Below, piece by piece: positions 34,640-45,844 of a DNA stretch of 64,000 nt (the stretch's first letter is position 1; each line of letters begins with the position of its first letter). The notes beneath the pieces were generated by a model that saw only the letters and a program-made list of their open reading frames with translations, was not told the origin of the DNA and ran no database searches. Where the stretch lies: the NCBI GenBank assembly GCA_011009095.1, contig VTPC01091062.1, positions 76,189-140,188 on the forward strand. Reading direction: 5' to 3'. A program made the translations under genes and the position numbers. This stretch comes from Ignelater luminosus. Taxonomy: Eukaryota; Arthropoda; Insecta; Coleoptera; Elateridae.

Positions 34640-36359
34640 CGAGGGGTCGTCTTTATATTCGCGGGCTAGGCAGCTTTTAATTTGAATGGAATTTCATTAT
34701 TATGTTTTTGAATCACATATGCCTTGGTAACATGTGTGTTAAGTTACAAAACAATTGCCGCAATAGTAGTTCTATTATCTGTCAGTTTGTGTTGTCACGT
34801 ATCAAAATGAACAAAGTCGAATATCGAACTGTTATAAAAATAAACAAGGAAAAACTCCAAAAATGAGTGTCCTTCCAAGTCAACTATTATTTGCGAATCA
34901 TCAAAATGGTTGACAATCACTGGATGATGATCTCCGTCCAGGCCGCCCTGTTGACGTGGTCACTTTGGATTTTATTGGAGAAATCAAGTGTTTGGTACTG
35001 GAGGATGCAAGAATAAAGACACGACAATTAGCAGCATTATTAGAAGTTTCAGAAACCACGGTTTTTAAAATTCTACTTGTACAGAAAGAATTTAACCTTA
35101 CCAATGCATTTATATCCATCCAGAGAATCAAAAGACACCTGCGGAAGGCCACTCCGACGCCAAAAACTTTGAACATTGACGATCTTTACAGTTCACTAGC
35201 AAAACGACAGCCATGACACCATAATATCGCGGCTACGTCCGTGCTACTCCCCGACAGCGTACCAACCGACAGTACCACAACCCAATTTCTATAAATCACC
35301 TGGAGAACATCGACCCCGCGCAAGCATGAATGAATTCATTAAAAAATGAACTTTTAACGACTACTAACCTAGCAACCCCTCGCTACACCCCGCGCTAGAT
35401 TAGTGTGAAATTCATTAAACGAATTAACATTTAACTCCTTCTAACCTAACCACACCTTCGCTTCGCCCCCGAGCAAGGTTGGGGGACATCCATACACGGT
35501 TCATGCTCCAGTAGGGGGTTGGTAGTGTGCGCAGCAGCTGAACTGTTTATATCGTACAACATAACCTAAGATGTGCTTAAACACTGTGTTTGTTTTTCGT
35601 CAGTTTCACCAAGATTGGATTAATTTTCTTTACCTCCGGCCACCTAATTGTGTTCTGTAAGTAATTCTCTACCTGCTGATACCAAAAACTTGTTCTCAAA
35701 ACGTCGTTTCCCTAGGGGTAGCTATATCAAACAATTACGAACCTGGGTCCATCATTTTGATCCTGATTCGAAACAAGAGTAGATGCAGTGGCATATTAAG
35801 GGTTCCAGCCCTCCCAAGAAGTTTAAAGTCACCCCTTCTGCAGGAAGAATAATGGCAACCGTTTTCTGAGACAGTCAAGAAATTTTAATGATTGATTATC
35901 TGAATAAGGGTAGTACGGTAACAGGAGAGTATTACGCGAGCTTAATGCATTGCCTCAGAGAGTCTATCAAAGTAAAAAGGCGGGGAAAACTGACGAAAGG
36001 TATCCTGTTGCTCCACGACAATGCACCAGTGCACAAGTCAAGGGTTTCAAAAGCTGCCATTGCTAAATGTGGTTTCGCAGAAATCGACCATCCGCCTTAT
36101 AGTCCAGATCTGCTACCCTAAGACTATTTTTTGTTTCCAAAACTCAAAAAAACTCTACGGGGGACAAAATTTAGGAACGGGGAAGAACTTATAGCTGCTG
36201 TTGAATGCCATTTTGCGGACAAAACAGAAAAATATTTTTAAAATTAAAGCTGTTATTGAAAGGGTGTAATACAAGTACATTGAAAAATAAATTTTTCTTC
36301 TTGTTCTAGTTAGTCTCTTGTTTTTATGCCTAGTCCGGGAACATAAAAACGACCCCTCG
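34640..36359 (+). mobile_element. DD34D mariner element, dead, carrying a nested insertion
   Basis: Terminal inverted repeats of about 28 bp (CGAGGGGTCGTCTTTATATT on the left and a near match inverted on the right) are flanked by TA. Transposase pieces on the + strand are recognisable: an N-terminal helix-turn-helix part with LRPGRPVDVVT and RQLAALLEVSETTVFKIL at about 34935-35090; then WVHHFDPDSKQ and KFKVTPSAGRIMATVF near 35740-35870; then STVTGEYY, LLHDNAPVHKSR and HPPYSPDLLP up to 36121. Counting from the Asp of HDNA to the Asp before YFLF gives 34 residues, the mariner DD34D signature. Stops interrupt the frame, including TAA directly before the last catalytic Asp. It is about 430 bp longer than a usual mariner. 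Confidence 0.85.
35180..35700. mobile_element. Unidentified insertion inside the mariner element
   Basis: The expected transposase reading breaks off near 35120-35210 and resumes near 35735, about 450 bp more than the roughly 180 bp expected. The inserted DNA is more GC-rich and contains two related copies of an ATTCATTAA…TTTAAC…CTAACC…CTTCGC-type block at about 35333-35400 and 35411-35480. Boundaries and family are uncertain. Confidence 0.45.
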
Positions 36360-39300
36360 TACTTACACTACCCACACTAAAATAAATAACTGTTAAACCT
36401 GTTTGTTTCGTTATGTTAATATCAATTCATAGCTCCTCTTTGAAGAGGATCAGCACAAATATTCAACTCCAAGTTTTAAGTAATTCACAAAACGTGCGAA
36501 AAGATATTTCAGCGACTCACTGTCTTTTGCTTTACCATAGCATACAGTTTAGCAACGAACATTTTTTCCTTTTTGGAAAGCCAATTTGATTTTGATACTA
36601 TAGAATAGCTGACTTTTTATCAATTTGTTACGTTTTCGAGGTATAGGACCTTAGAAAGTGATGAGATGATTAGTGAATAGAAACGTCAATAGATTGGTAT
36701 TCAAAAAGAGATCTTTTTTCTAACTTAGCCAACTCTGTGTAAAACAGTCTATATATGTCTTCTGCTACTCTAACCAATCAGTTCTCTCTCATTTTTTAAT
36801 AGTATATTATTCAACGAGCACATAATGTAGGCTATTATTCAAGAGGATGAAGTTTACACACGAGCCGAAGGCGAATGTGTAAATCATCCGAGTGAATAAT
36901 GCCCATTATGTGCGAGTCGAATACGACGTTTTATCTGCGAATCAAATATTTGTTCCTCTGACGCGTAATATTTAAATTGTTCCGTCCTATAAACGAATGT
37001 TTGTTAAAATTTTATTTTAAAGAATTGATAACTTTGTGGTCTCGACTTCTGGGCTCCAGCGGACGTGCCTTTTGTTACTTTTCCAATATCAAGATCCAGA
37101 CGTAAATAAAAGATTCCTGGAATCTTAGTCGCAAATGTTGGAATCACACGGTCTCTGTTAAGTCAGGTTCAGGCTGAAAATCTAAGGAGTTGAATTTTTT
37201 ATTGCCTCATAAGAATATTTGCATTTTGACCTGTTAGGTCGTGCATCTGGCTTCTCAATCCCACTTCGGTAAGCGCAAGCTGCGTGACAGGAGACGCAGA
37301 GAGAATAGGGATTACGTTGGTAGCTGCGTACTCGAATCGACGTGCGGGCATATTTTTCGGCGTCACCCCTACAAACCCTTAAATGGTTGCAAACCTAATT
37401 CAAGTTAAGCGATTCTCTTAGTAAAAGAAAGAGAGATCGGACTCGAGAAATCCGGGTTTCGTTGGGTCTTTGTCGTGTTATTCACGGAAGAAAATCGGTT
37501 TGTTTACCAAAAAGTGATACTTCGAACAGTTGTTATTGTGGGAAGCGGTTCAGCTTCATCTAAAGTTACGCTGGGATTTGCCAGGAAATAAAACTTGTAG
37601 AGGGTAGAAACGCAACAATTTTGGTCCCTTTGGTGCAACGTTTAATGGTCTGTTGAGAACAGAAACTGCCTGCCCCGTGAAGAATCGAACTATGTGTAAT
37701 ACACCTTGGAAGCTTCGTGAACCTAATAGATTAAATAAACTAAAGAGCATTTGAGACTCAAGGTGGTTTCAATTTTTAAAGTTTGTGTATAAACACTTGG
37801 ATTTTGTTCTTGTGTTCTTGTTTAACGTTAATAAAAGTGATTGTTCCTTGGAAGCTAAGTTTTCTTGAACATTGGTGAGGCCCGGCGATTGTAAAATTTT
37901 GCGCCGTATATCATCTGGACGGGCTGCTGTCGTTGGAAATCAGAGACCTGCACATACTATCTGAAAGAAAGATTTCATTTATACGTAAGAAAGGCCTATT
38001 TTGTTTTGTTATTTGAGTTTTTAATGGTTGTTTCACTTGGTGAAAGGCTAGGAGAACTTTGAATTTGTGAAACATTTCGTACAAAAACTTTGATTAGACA
38101 AGATTAACTTCTTATTTTCTTATAGAATTATTATATTTATGATCAATATTTTTAACTAATTTGTAACAGGAACGTTCCCAGGTAATTTTAGCTGGTGTTT
38201 GTTGAATTGTTGCAACATAATTAATAACTTTTGGCTACCGTTTGTTTGTTATTAGATATAAAGTTCATTTGTTGCTACTTAAAAACTTATTGTCAAGATT
38301 ATCTTGGTTAAATTAACTTAATACTTGAATTTTGATCTTTTGTTTCATATTTTGAAATTTTAACGTAACAGAATCATTTCTTTTTGTTTATTGTAATAAC
38401 TTGTTTTTTTTATTTTTATTTTCTCATTATTTTATCAACTTTATTCTCCAGTAAAGAAATCAATCCACACTATTTATTGACACTCTTTTGTAGTGTTATT
38501 TTTATATTCTTGTTTGGCGTTTAATTCATTTTTTTATTATTGTGTTAATAAATGTAAGAAAGGTCGATTATTTGTATTTTGTTTTTTTTTGTAAGTGGAT
38601 CCCTGGTCCAGACGAAGCAGCGTTAATTTTGTTTTTTTTTGTTCCTTTGGCTATTAAAAAGCACGGTGGTGCTTATTCTAAATTTTACTTAAAGTTTACA
38701 TACTTTTATTCAAGAGAAAAGTTAATTCTAATTTGTATTTCTTTTTTGATTATTTTTAAAAGAAGGAAGTCTTCAGAGGATTTCCTCGGCAAAATTATTT
38801 AAGACAAATCACGTGTTTATATAGCTTTTATTTAGTGTTGAGACTCGATTGTGAAACGTTAGAGCGAATTTTAATAAAGCTTCCACGAGGTAAGTTACAC
38901 ACAGGGTAAGGTTTCGCAAGAAACCTATATACAGGGTGTCGGATTCACGAGCAGTCGCGTGACCGACCATCAGAACCCTTCAATCTACGACTGCTGGCGC
39001 CCTCTTTTGTGAACATCTACCAGTCTAGTAAGAGTTTTGGAAATCGGTAAGCTTTTCTTTGTGTGCGATTAGGTAAGTTCATTTGAGAATCCACCCCATC
39101 TGCGGCATGAACTACGGGATTTAACATCAGCCATTGGTCTTGACGGGACTCGTGCATACTTTTGGGCATTTTCCCGTTACAACTTCTGAGGAAGATCTGG
39201 AGGTGGATTCCCCTGATGTCCAAATTCTTGAATATGTAGAAGTCAATGAAAGTAAACAATCTTCACAAAGAGAGTTTTAGACCTGGAATACAAGGATCCT

Positions 39301-41495
39301 CTGAAGACAATGTCCAAATCTTTTTTCTAACAATAAATAGTTTGAGATTATAACAATTTCTATTTTGTTTATACCTATAAATAGGCAACCAACAAAACAC
39401 CGCCAGTGAATTAAATTCATACAATTCACTAGTGTTTTATGAGTATGGTTATATCCCTATGGTTACGCGTATAACGACTATATTATTGAAGAGTCATAGA
39501 TAAAAATCTTTATTCAATTTGTCTAGTACAAATAATGTATAAAAAGAATATTCTTAGGCATTGTTTGAAATGTTTTTTGATATATCATTAAATTAAACTC
39601 ATTGGGCACATCTAGCCCCAAATTACCTGGGTGAATGCAAGAAATAGAAAATTCAAAAGTAAATCATCTGTCGCCTAGAAATATGGAAATTGCACAAATT
39701 TTCACTGAAACAGATGAATAGCCTTTTTTTATTAACTAACCCATAAGTCTCAAGTATCTCCGTGAGTATGTTCGTAATTACTTGGTGGGTGCATTTCAGT
39801 GGCATTTGGGTCCATAACGCTTTAGCTCTAGGTCCTTCATTCAACTCATCAGTATGGTAGAAACAATTTAAGAGTTGTTAGATAGGTTCACGGTAAAGTG
39901 TAGCAATGAGATATCTGCTACTGTTTCGGATTCTGTATAAGACTTGGTCACTTAAGAGGAAAGTTGTGTTGGAGTTAAAGGTGTTTCTGATCGATGATAT
40001 TTGTTCCTGCACAAATATGCTCCGTGGACTCTTGTTTATTTAAAAAATATTTAAGATAACGTTGGTGGTGATTCTTGTTGCGACTGTGATTGGATTAACC
40101 TCTGAGAAAACACTAGGCAAGACTACTCCAATTCGTAAACGTGTTCAAACATTCAAACGAAAGCTTCGAATGCAATTAACTCTAATGGACAACCCCAAAA
40201 CGTGTAAACATGCGTTCAACGATAAGAAATACATTTTTCAAAAATTCCGCCCAACTATACAGGGTGTCCCAGGTTGGCCCTTCCAGTCGAATATCTCCAT
40301 TATTATAAAGAGTAGATATTTAAGTTTTTCTGCTATAAATCGTAGAAAATTCATTTGTTACTTGGTTTTATTTTTTATCGTAAATAAATCATTTATAAAT
40401 AATTCTTTTATTTTGATGTAAGATTAGTTTTGTAGAGTCATAAAAATTTCAGAATTGAATAATTTGAAAAGTAATTTAGTTCCCGAGTGCGTAGGGAATA
40501 GAATTTTCAAAAATCCGTGTTTTTCGATTTTTGCTACAGAATATCAAATATTTTGATAACTAAATAATGCCAGTATGCCCTCTAATCGGTTAAGCGAAGA
40601 TACTTTAAATCTAGCCTGCCGTTTAGTACAGAAAGGTAATTCTCAAGTTGGTCGATTACTATTGGGTTTTGTATATAAATAAAAATTCAACCAAATATAC
40701 AAAATTAATACAGAATTATATATAAAAACAAAATCAAAGTTACCCATGGTCATTTTTCATAACTACTTGTGGTTTCTGTTTCTTTTTTTTTTGATGGGCC
40801 ACTTCAATTGTTGAGCAGATTATTTCGAACTTTAGAACAGAAAAACCGCTAAAAACTGAAGTTCATTCTGTAAAACTGGAAACAGACTAGCTTCATTTCC
40901 GATGAGACGGATGGTAATTCATTCCTGATGATGTTAGTTTATCGACACTTTGGTTTTTTCATAACTGAGATATTCAAGTAGAGCATCTGCATTTCTAGAG
41001 CTTAACAATCTATAAATGACATTTTCAACAACTCTTAACCGCTTGCAATAGGTATCTATCTTGTCTGTGGTATGTCAAGCCGAGTTATAGACTGCTGATT
41101 TATCAGCTTCAGGTTAGCTCTGTCATGAGAAAATCTCCAGCATTAGAATTTCATCAAAGACTTTTAACTTACTTCTAGCAAAAACACAAGGCTATAAACG
41201 GCTGATCTTCACAAATCCTGGGGCTGGTATAGAGCAAAATTAATCAAGTTTTATATAGTGATACATCGTTATTTGAAGACAAAGCAGTCAACAAGCAAGA
41301 TGGAATATAAAAAAGGAAACTATCGGTTCAATAATAACAAAATAAACAATAAAATAACTTTCTAATAACTTTATAAATAATTTAATTAATAGTAATAAAA
41401 CTAATAAACTCTACAATATACTAATTAAACAGGTTAATAACATAAATAAATGATATCAATCTTCAAAACCAAAACACCATACTATAATGAGTATC
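36360..41495. other. 5 kb of intergenic DNA, possible eroded LTR-element fragment
   Basis: No gene recognised. Around 37790-37900 a sequence with AATAAA is followed about 50 bp later by ATTGGTGAGGCCCGGCG, which resembles the primer-binding region after the 5' LTR of BEL/Pao-type elements. No pol motif was found. TATACAGGGTGT strings occur near 38930 and 40256 and may be ends of degraded inverted-repeat elements. Open frames at 38542-38802, 39017-39259 and 40062-40421 are unsupported. Confidence 0.35.
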
Positions 41496-41538
41496 AATGT
41501 TATTTTGCAGGAACGTGGTACATCTGCAAAATAACATT
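41496..41538 (-). other. Perfect hairpin just downstream of the third pacifastin-like gene
   Basis: AATGTTATTTTGCAG at 41496-41510 is the exact reverse complement of CTGCAAAATAACATT at 41524-41538, leaving a 13-nt loop. It begins about 95 bp past the stop codon on the minus strand, so it may lie in the 3' untranslated region. Confidence 0.6.
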
Positions 41539-41633
41539 TCCCCCTATCGGTAAGATAAATTCTAAATTTTTAACTTTCGTGAAATAATAATAATAACATT
41601 AGAACATCTGGATTTATCTAGAATCTGAACATT

Positions 41634-42749
41634 CTAATACCTATTTCTGCGCCTATGTCTTTTCTTGTGTCTAAAACCGGTCCGATTTGATGTTGACGAT
41701 CTGTGTTTATTTGATGACTGAGATGGATTATTGTTTTCAACATATGAAGACGGACCTTGCTTCTGAATATAATATGGAGGGGAAGGGTTGTGAATTATAG
41801 GTGGTCGGCGTGATAAAATATGACGACTTATTACTGAACCATCATCAGTTGTGGTTATATAAGGCGGTGTTGGAATAAAAGCTTGCGATACTGTATCTTC
41901 AGAACCTAAGACGCCGTTTTCATTTGAAGCAGAATGTAAATTGTTCAAGGCCTCGAGAGACGGCGGCGTAGGTATAAAACCAACGGGAAAATCATCATCA
42001 GGATATTCAGAAAATAAAGATAATCCACTAGATATTCGGTCGTAGTATTCAACAGAAGGTGGTGTAGGTATAAAATGCGGAGGAAAATCGTTATAATAAT
42101 CGTTACCATGATTACTATAGTTATAGTCGTTAAAATAGTCGTAAGAATCGTGTCCAGAAAAAGGCATCGATTCTTCACTATCGCCCTCCACGTCTTGAAT
42201 AGAAGGTGGTGGAGAAACAAAATTTGAAAAGAAATCATTCTTATTTCCTGGTCGATTTCGATGAAGAGTACTTGAAAAACCATCGTAAATTTTGTCTGAC
42301 TCGCCATGTTTGCTTTTAATACATTCTTTTACAGTACATACTTGACCGAGCTCTTTAATACAAGCACATTCGTTGCAATGGTCAATCCAAGTTGATCCTA
42401 TTCTACATTGTTTTAGTTCGTAGTACTGTTCTCCAGAACTAAAAACGATAATGTGTCAAATAAGATAAGTGAAGAAGAAGCAGTGAATTCTGTTAAATAA
42501 ATATTAAAAAGTCGATTACCATATGATACCCATGCATTTAGTAATTAGCCCCAACAAACAAAAGCACCAACGACAATTATTTTCTCGATAAATAATACCA
42601 TGATGGCATCCTAAAAATAAGAAAGTTCGAGTTTACTACGTCGTTTATCCTTGAACATTCCACTTACTCCAAATCGTTCTGGGAACTGTAGAAGAGTTAA
42701 CTAATATGAACAAAACTAAGAATGTAGTGAAGTGTTTAGTTGCGGTCAT
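41634..42749 (-). CDS. Secreted two-domain pacifastin-like protein with FIPTPP-repeat tail
   Basis: Three exons on the minus strand, 42749-42668, 42610-42520 and 42438-41634, encode 325 aa. Residues 1-23 or so form a signal peptide. Domain 1 (C29-C58) contains CHHGIIYRENNCRWCFC and ends CMGIIC. Domain 2 (C69-C97) contains CRIGSTWIDHCNECAC and ends CTVKEC, a good pacifastin pattern. The P1 position is Val in domain 2 and Gly in domain 1. The tail of about 225 aa is low-complexity: acidic and Tyr/Asn/Asp-rich first, with three FIPTPP motifs plus a related FVSPPPS, and finally a strongly basic end (KKRHRRRNRY). This charge switch is unique to this copy. It is probably extracellular and disordered apart from the two small disulfide domains. 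Function beyond possible protease inhibition is unknown. Confidence 0.85.
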
Positions 42750-44870
42750 AATTAGACGCAGATTGTGTAGATTTATCGAGTTTTATTCAAATTTTCAGTG
42801 CGACTAATTAATTGATTATTATAAAATTATTATAGTATTATTTGCAGATTATTGTTAAGATTTATTACACACTAAATAACCGTATGTTCATAAACAAAAC
42901 ATTCCATGTAGAATGACGAGCATTTTGCAATAAATTCTTGCTAGAAAAAAACTAAATCGTCTAGTTCACTGTAAAGTGAAGCACATCCCAATCAGCTTAT
43001 GATTTGCACACATAGTGAAAGCTTTATTGCCGCTATTATCATCAGTACTGGTAAGAAAAATGTAAGATGACATACCATGTGATCAAATATCGCTGCCTGT
43101 CAAAATCGCACCCTGTTAATCTAAACACTTCTGTTTTTTGATTTCATCGTATTTTGATATCATTATGCTATTGATTACTATTTAAATCAACTTTAACTTC
43201 ATAATTCAATTTTATAACAGAGTGAAGATAACGGTCTCATCTTCTTTAAAAGCAAAAAATGACTTTTACAAAAAATGTATTTATTTACGTAAACCACAAT
43301 AATACTAATATATTCCAGCAAGAGATTTATTGCCTACCTTCTGAACTTTAGAATCTGCCAACTCTTCATTTATGAAATATTAGCAAAAAATTTTGAACGC
43401 ATAGTTATTTCCTATTAGTATTAGCAAATGCTGCGTTCAAGCCATAATGGATCACAACACATAATTTTAACAAACTTCAGAACGCAGGACAAAGAAATGT
43501 CGCGCTCAAAAAAGTCAAGTTTACGCTGAAGATTCTTTCTAAGCCGAGAGCTATTTCACAATTTCCAAAGTAGCGCATCTTGTCTCGTGATTTAGTTCCA
43601 GTTCCAGATAGCAAATCGTTAACATCTTTTCCTATCAAAGAGTAAAGTTTTAAGCTAGAGGGTTTCATAAAATTCTTAATAATCTTCAACAAAGTGTCTT
43701 TAAGGGCTATTTCCCGTGAAATTTCTGACCGTTGGAAAAAGCCTTCGGTTGTTAATAACTTACTGTCCTTAGCAATGATATGACTTTTGTGCTGGCATTT
43801 CTGGATTCGACTTGAATTAATCAATTTTGACACTGGATTAAACTTGTGTTTGGTTGTACTCGTGGTGACAGTTCAAATCCTCTAATTTCTGACTTGGGGT
43901 TTCCAGGTAACGGTAAGTAATCTTTGTTTTGGGCTATCTCTGCAACGTCGTAAAACCTCATTTAGTACACCCCATCCGCTGGGGGTTACTTTCAATTGAG
44001 AGATTAACCTTTCTAACCAAAAGTAGTTCTTGGCAAGTCATATCGACTATATTATCATCAGAACACTATTAATTGCTACAAATGATTTTTGCCAGTTTCT
44101 GTCTCAAAAGTCTTTATAGTTTACAAATTAACAATTAAAAAACTTCCAATAGATTTTGAACATCGGCTTTGTCCTTCTTGGTCTTGGCCTCAAGGATTTT
44201 TTTTAAGAAATCAACGCCTAAGGTCTGCTTTACTTCTTTACATCGAAGGTACGCTGATAATGTTGACTGATGACTTCAAAAAGTGTAATTTCCTGAGATC
44301 TCTATTTTTGATCATTTAGTATATGTTAGTGCAGTTCAACCAAAAGCTCAGTGGTCACAAACTTTATCGATCTGAAATAGAGTTACTCAAGTATGTACAA
44401 TATTTAAAGACAATTTAGTTGTCTTTTCCTTGGTCGCATACTAGTTTCTAAATATTCCCAAAGCCGGCGAAAACCAAGTTATCTCTTTCTCTTCTTCCTC
44501 ATTAATGTCCTGCTCAAATAGATAAGATGTAATGGCACTAACCGTTTCATAAACCAGGGTAAATATGTTTCAAGTCTCAAAACTCCTATAGAATATAGTC
44601 TGGGTTTACAAAATCTATTGATCAAAACATATAAAGCGGAGAATCTTCAGTTATAAGATTATTACGTTAGTTTGTTTCCACAGCAATTTATTAGCAAAAC
44701 ATCCTAATTCAACTATCACATTACGATTTACAGTAGCAAAGACAAAACAAAAACACAAAAATACTATCAAAAGATGGTTTACCCTATAAACAGTCAAGTA
44801 TAAACCCAAATCATTTTTTTTTTAATTCCAGGAATTAATATATGTAATAATCCACCATCTCAACCAATCG
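42750..44870. other. Intergenic DNA between two pacifastin-like genes
   Basis: AT-rich, 2.1 kb. The minus-strand open frame 43477-43833 gives a Lys/Ser-rich peptide I do not recognise. No element ends were found. Confidence 0.35.
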
Positions 44871-45844
44871 TTAATTAGATTTCTTTCTTTTATAAGGTAA
44901 ATAATTATCAGATCCTGGTTTATGTAACAGAAGGCTATCATTGATTTGAATCCACCCATATTGTCTGGTAGTATAAGTAGGTTGCGTTGATGAAGGATAG
45001 TACCAAGATGGAGAAGGAGGCTTCCAAGACGGTGAAAAATTCCATTGATGCTGATCGTCACTACGAGATGGGTGCATGGTGTCATGATGAAAGTTCTCCG
45101 GTGATAGATTAGGTTCAGGGATCTCCGGTGATGGCCAATGAGATGAATAATGACTATGAGTAGCAGGCTTATATGACGACTCTGATTTGTAAGGCATATC
45201 ATACGTTTCTCGTGACTGAGAATCATCCGGAGAAGTATAATCAGTATCAGGATCGGGATAGTTCGGTTGGTAAGGATCGGGATAGCTCGGTTGATAAGGA
45301 TCAGGATAGCTCGGTTGGTAAGGATCGTACGATGAAGGTGTTGAAGAAAAGGAAGGTGCCTGTGGAGTTAGATAATGATTGCTATAAGAAGGGGTGCGAT
45401 TATCGCTACATTCCTCTACAGTACACATTTGACCAAAGTTTCTTACACACGTGCATGTGTTACAATTTTCTTTCCATTCTGAACCTATTCTGCATCGTTT
45501 CAATTGATAGTACCCTTCTCCAGAACTACATGAAAACAGATTAATCAGTGATTTTTCATTAAAAAAATACAAACAATACTATTAATTAAGAACTTCGTAT
45601 TACCACATAACACCTATGCAGCCGGTAATAGTCCCAGAAACGCAAACACACCAGCGACAATCATTCTCTCTGTAAATTATACCATGCTTGCATTCTAAAA
45701 TCCAATATTAAACAGTAATAGCGCAAATATTAGTTCTTCATAGTTAAACTTACTAAAGACTGCACGACGACGTGATGGTACTTCAATAGAGAAATTAATT
45801 ATAATAGAAAATAATAGAAAAATGAGCCAATATGTTACTCTCAT
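44871..45844 (-). CDS. Secreted two-domain pacifastin-like protein with PYQPSYPD-repeat tail
   Basis: Three exons on the minus strand, 45844-45754, 45694-45604 and 45525-44871, encode 278 aa. Exon 1 is a signal peptide (MRVTYWLIFLLFSIIINF…) followed by a basic SRRRAVF segment. Domain 1 (C32-C61) contains CKHGIIYRENDCRWCVC and ends CIGVMC across the second intron. Domain 2 (C72-C100) contains CRIGSEWKENCNTCTC and CTVEEC. P1 is Val in domain 2 and Gly in domain 1. The tail of about 180 aa is rich in Pro, Ser, Tyr and His, has three consecutive PYQPSYPD-like units and ends with a KRKK motif. No cysteines follow domain 2. The three-exon structure and phases match the copies at 32976 and 41634. 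The tail is unlike theirs, so the tail diverges faster than the domains or was exchanged. Confidence 0.85.

Noticed and set aside
45173..45544. Plus-strand open frame with a DRDSSVGK repeat
   Set aside because: Antisense of the PYQPSYPD repeat tail of the minus-strand gene.
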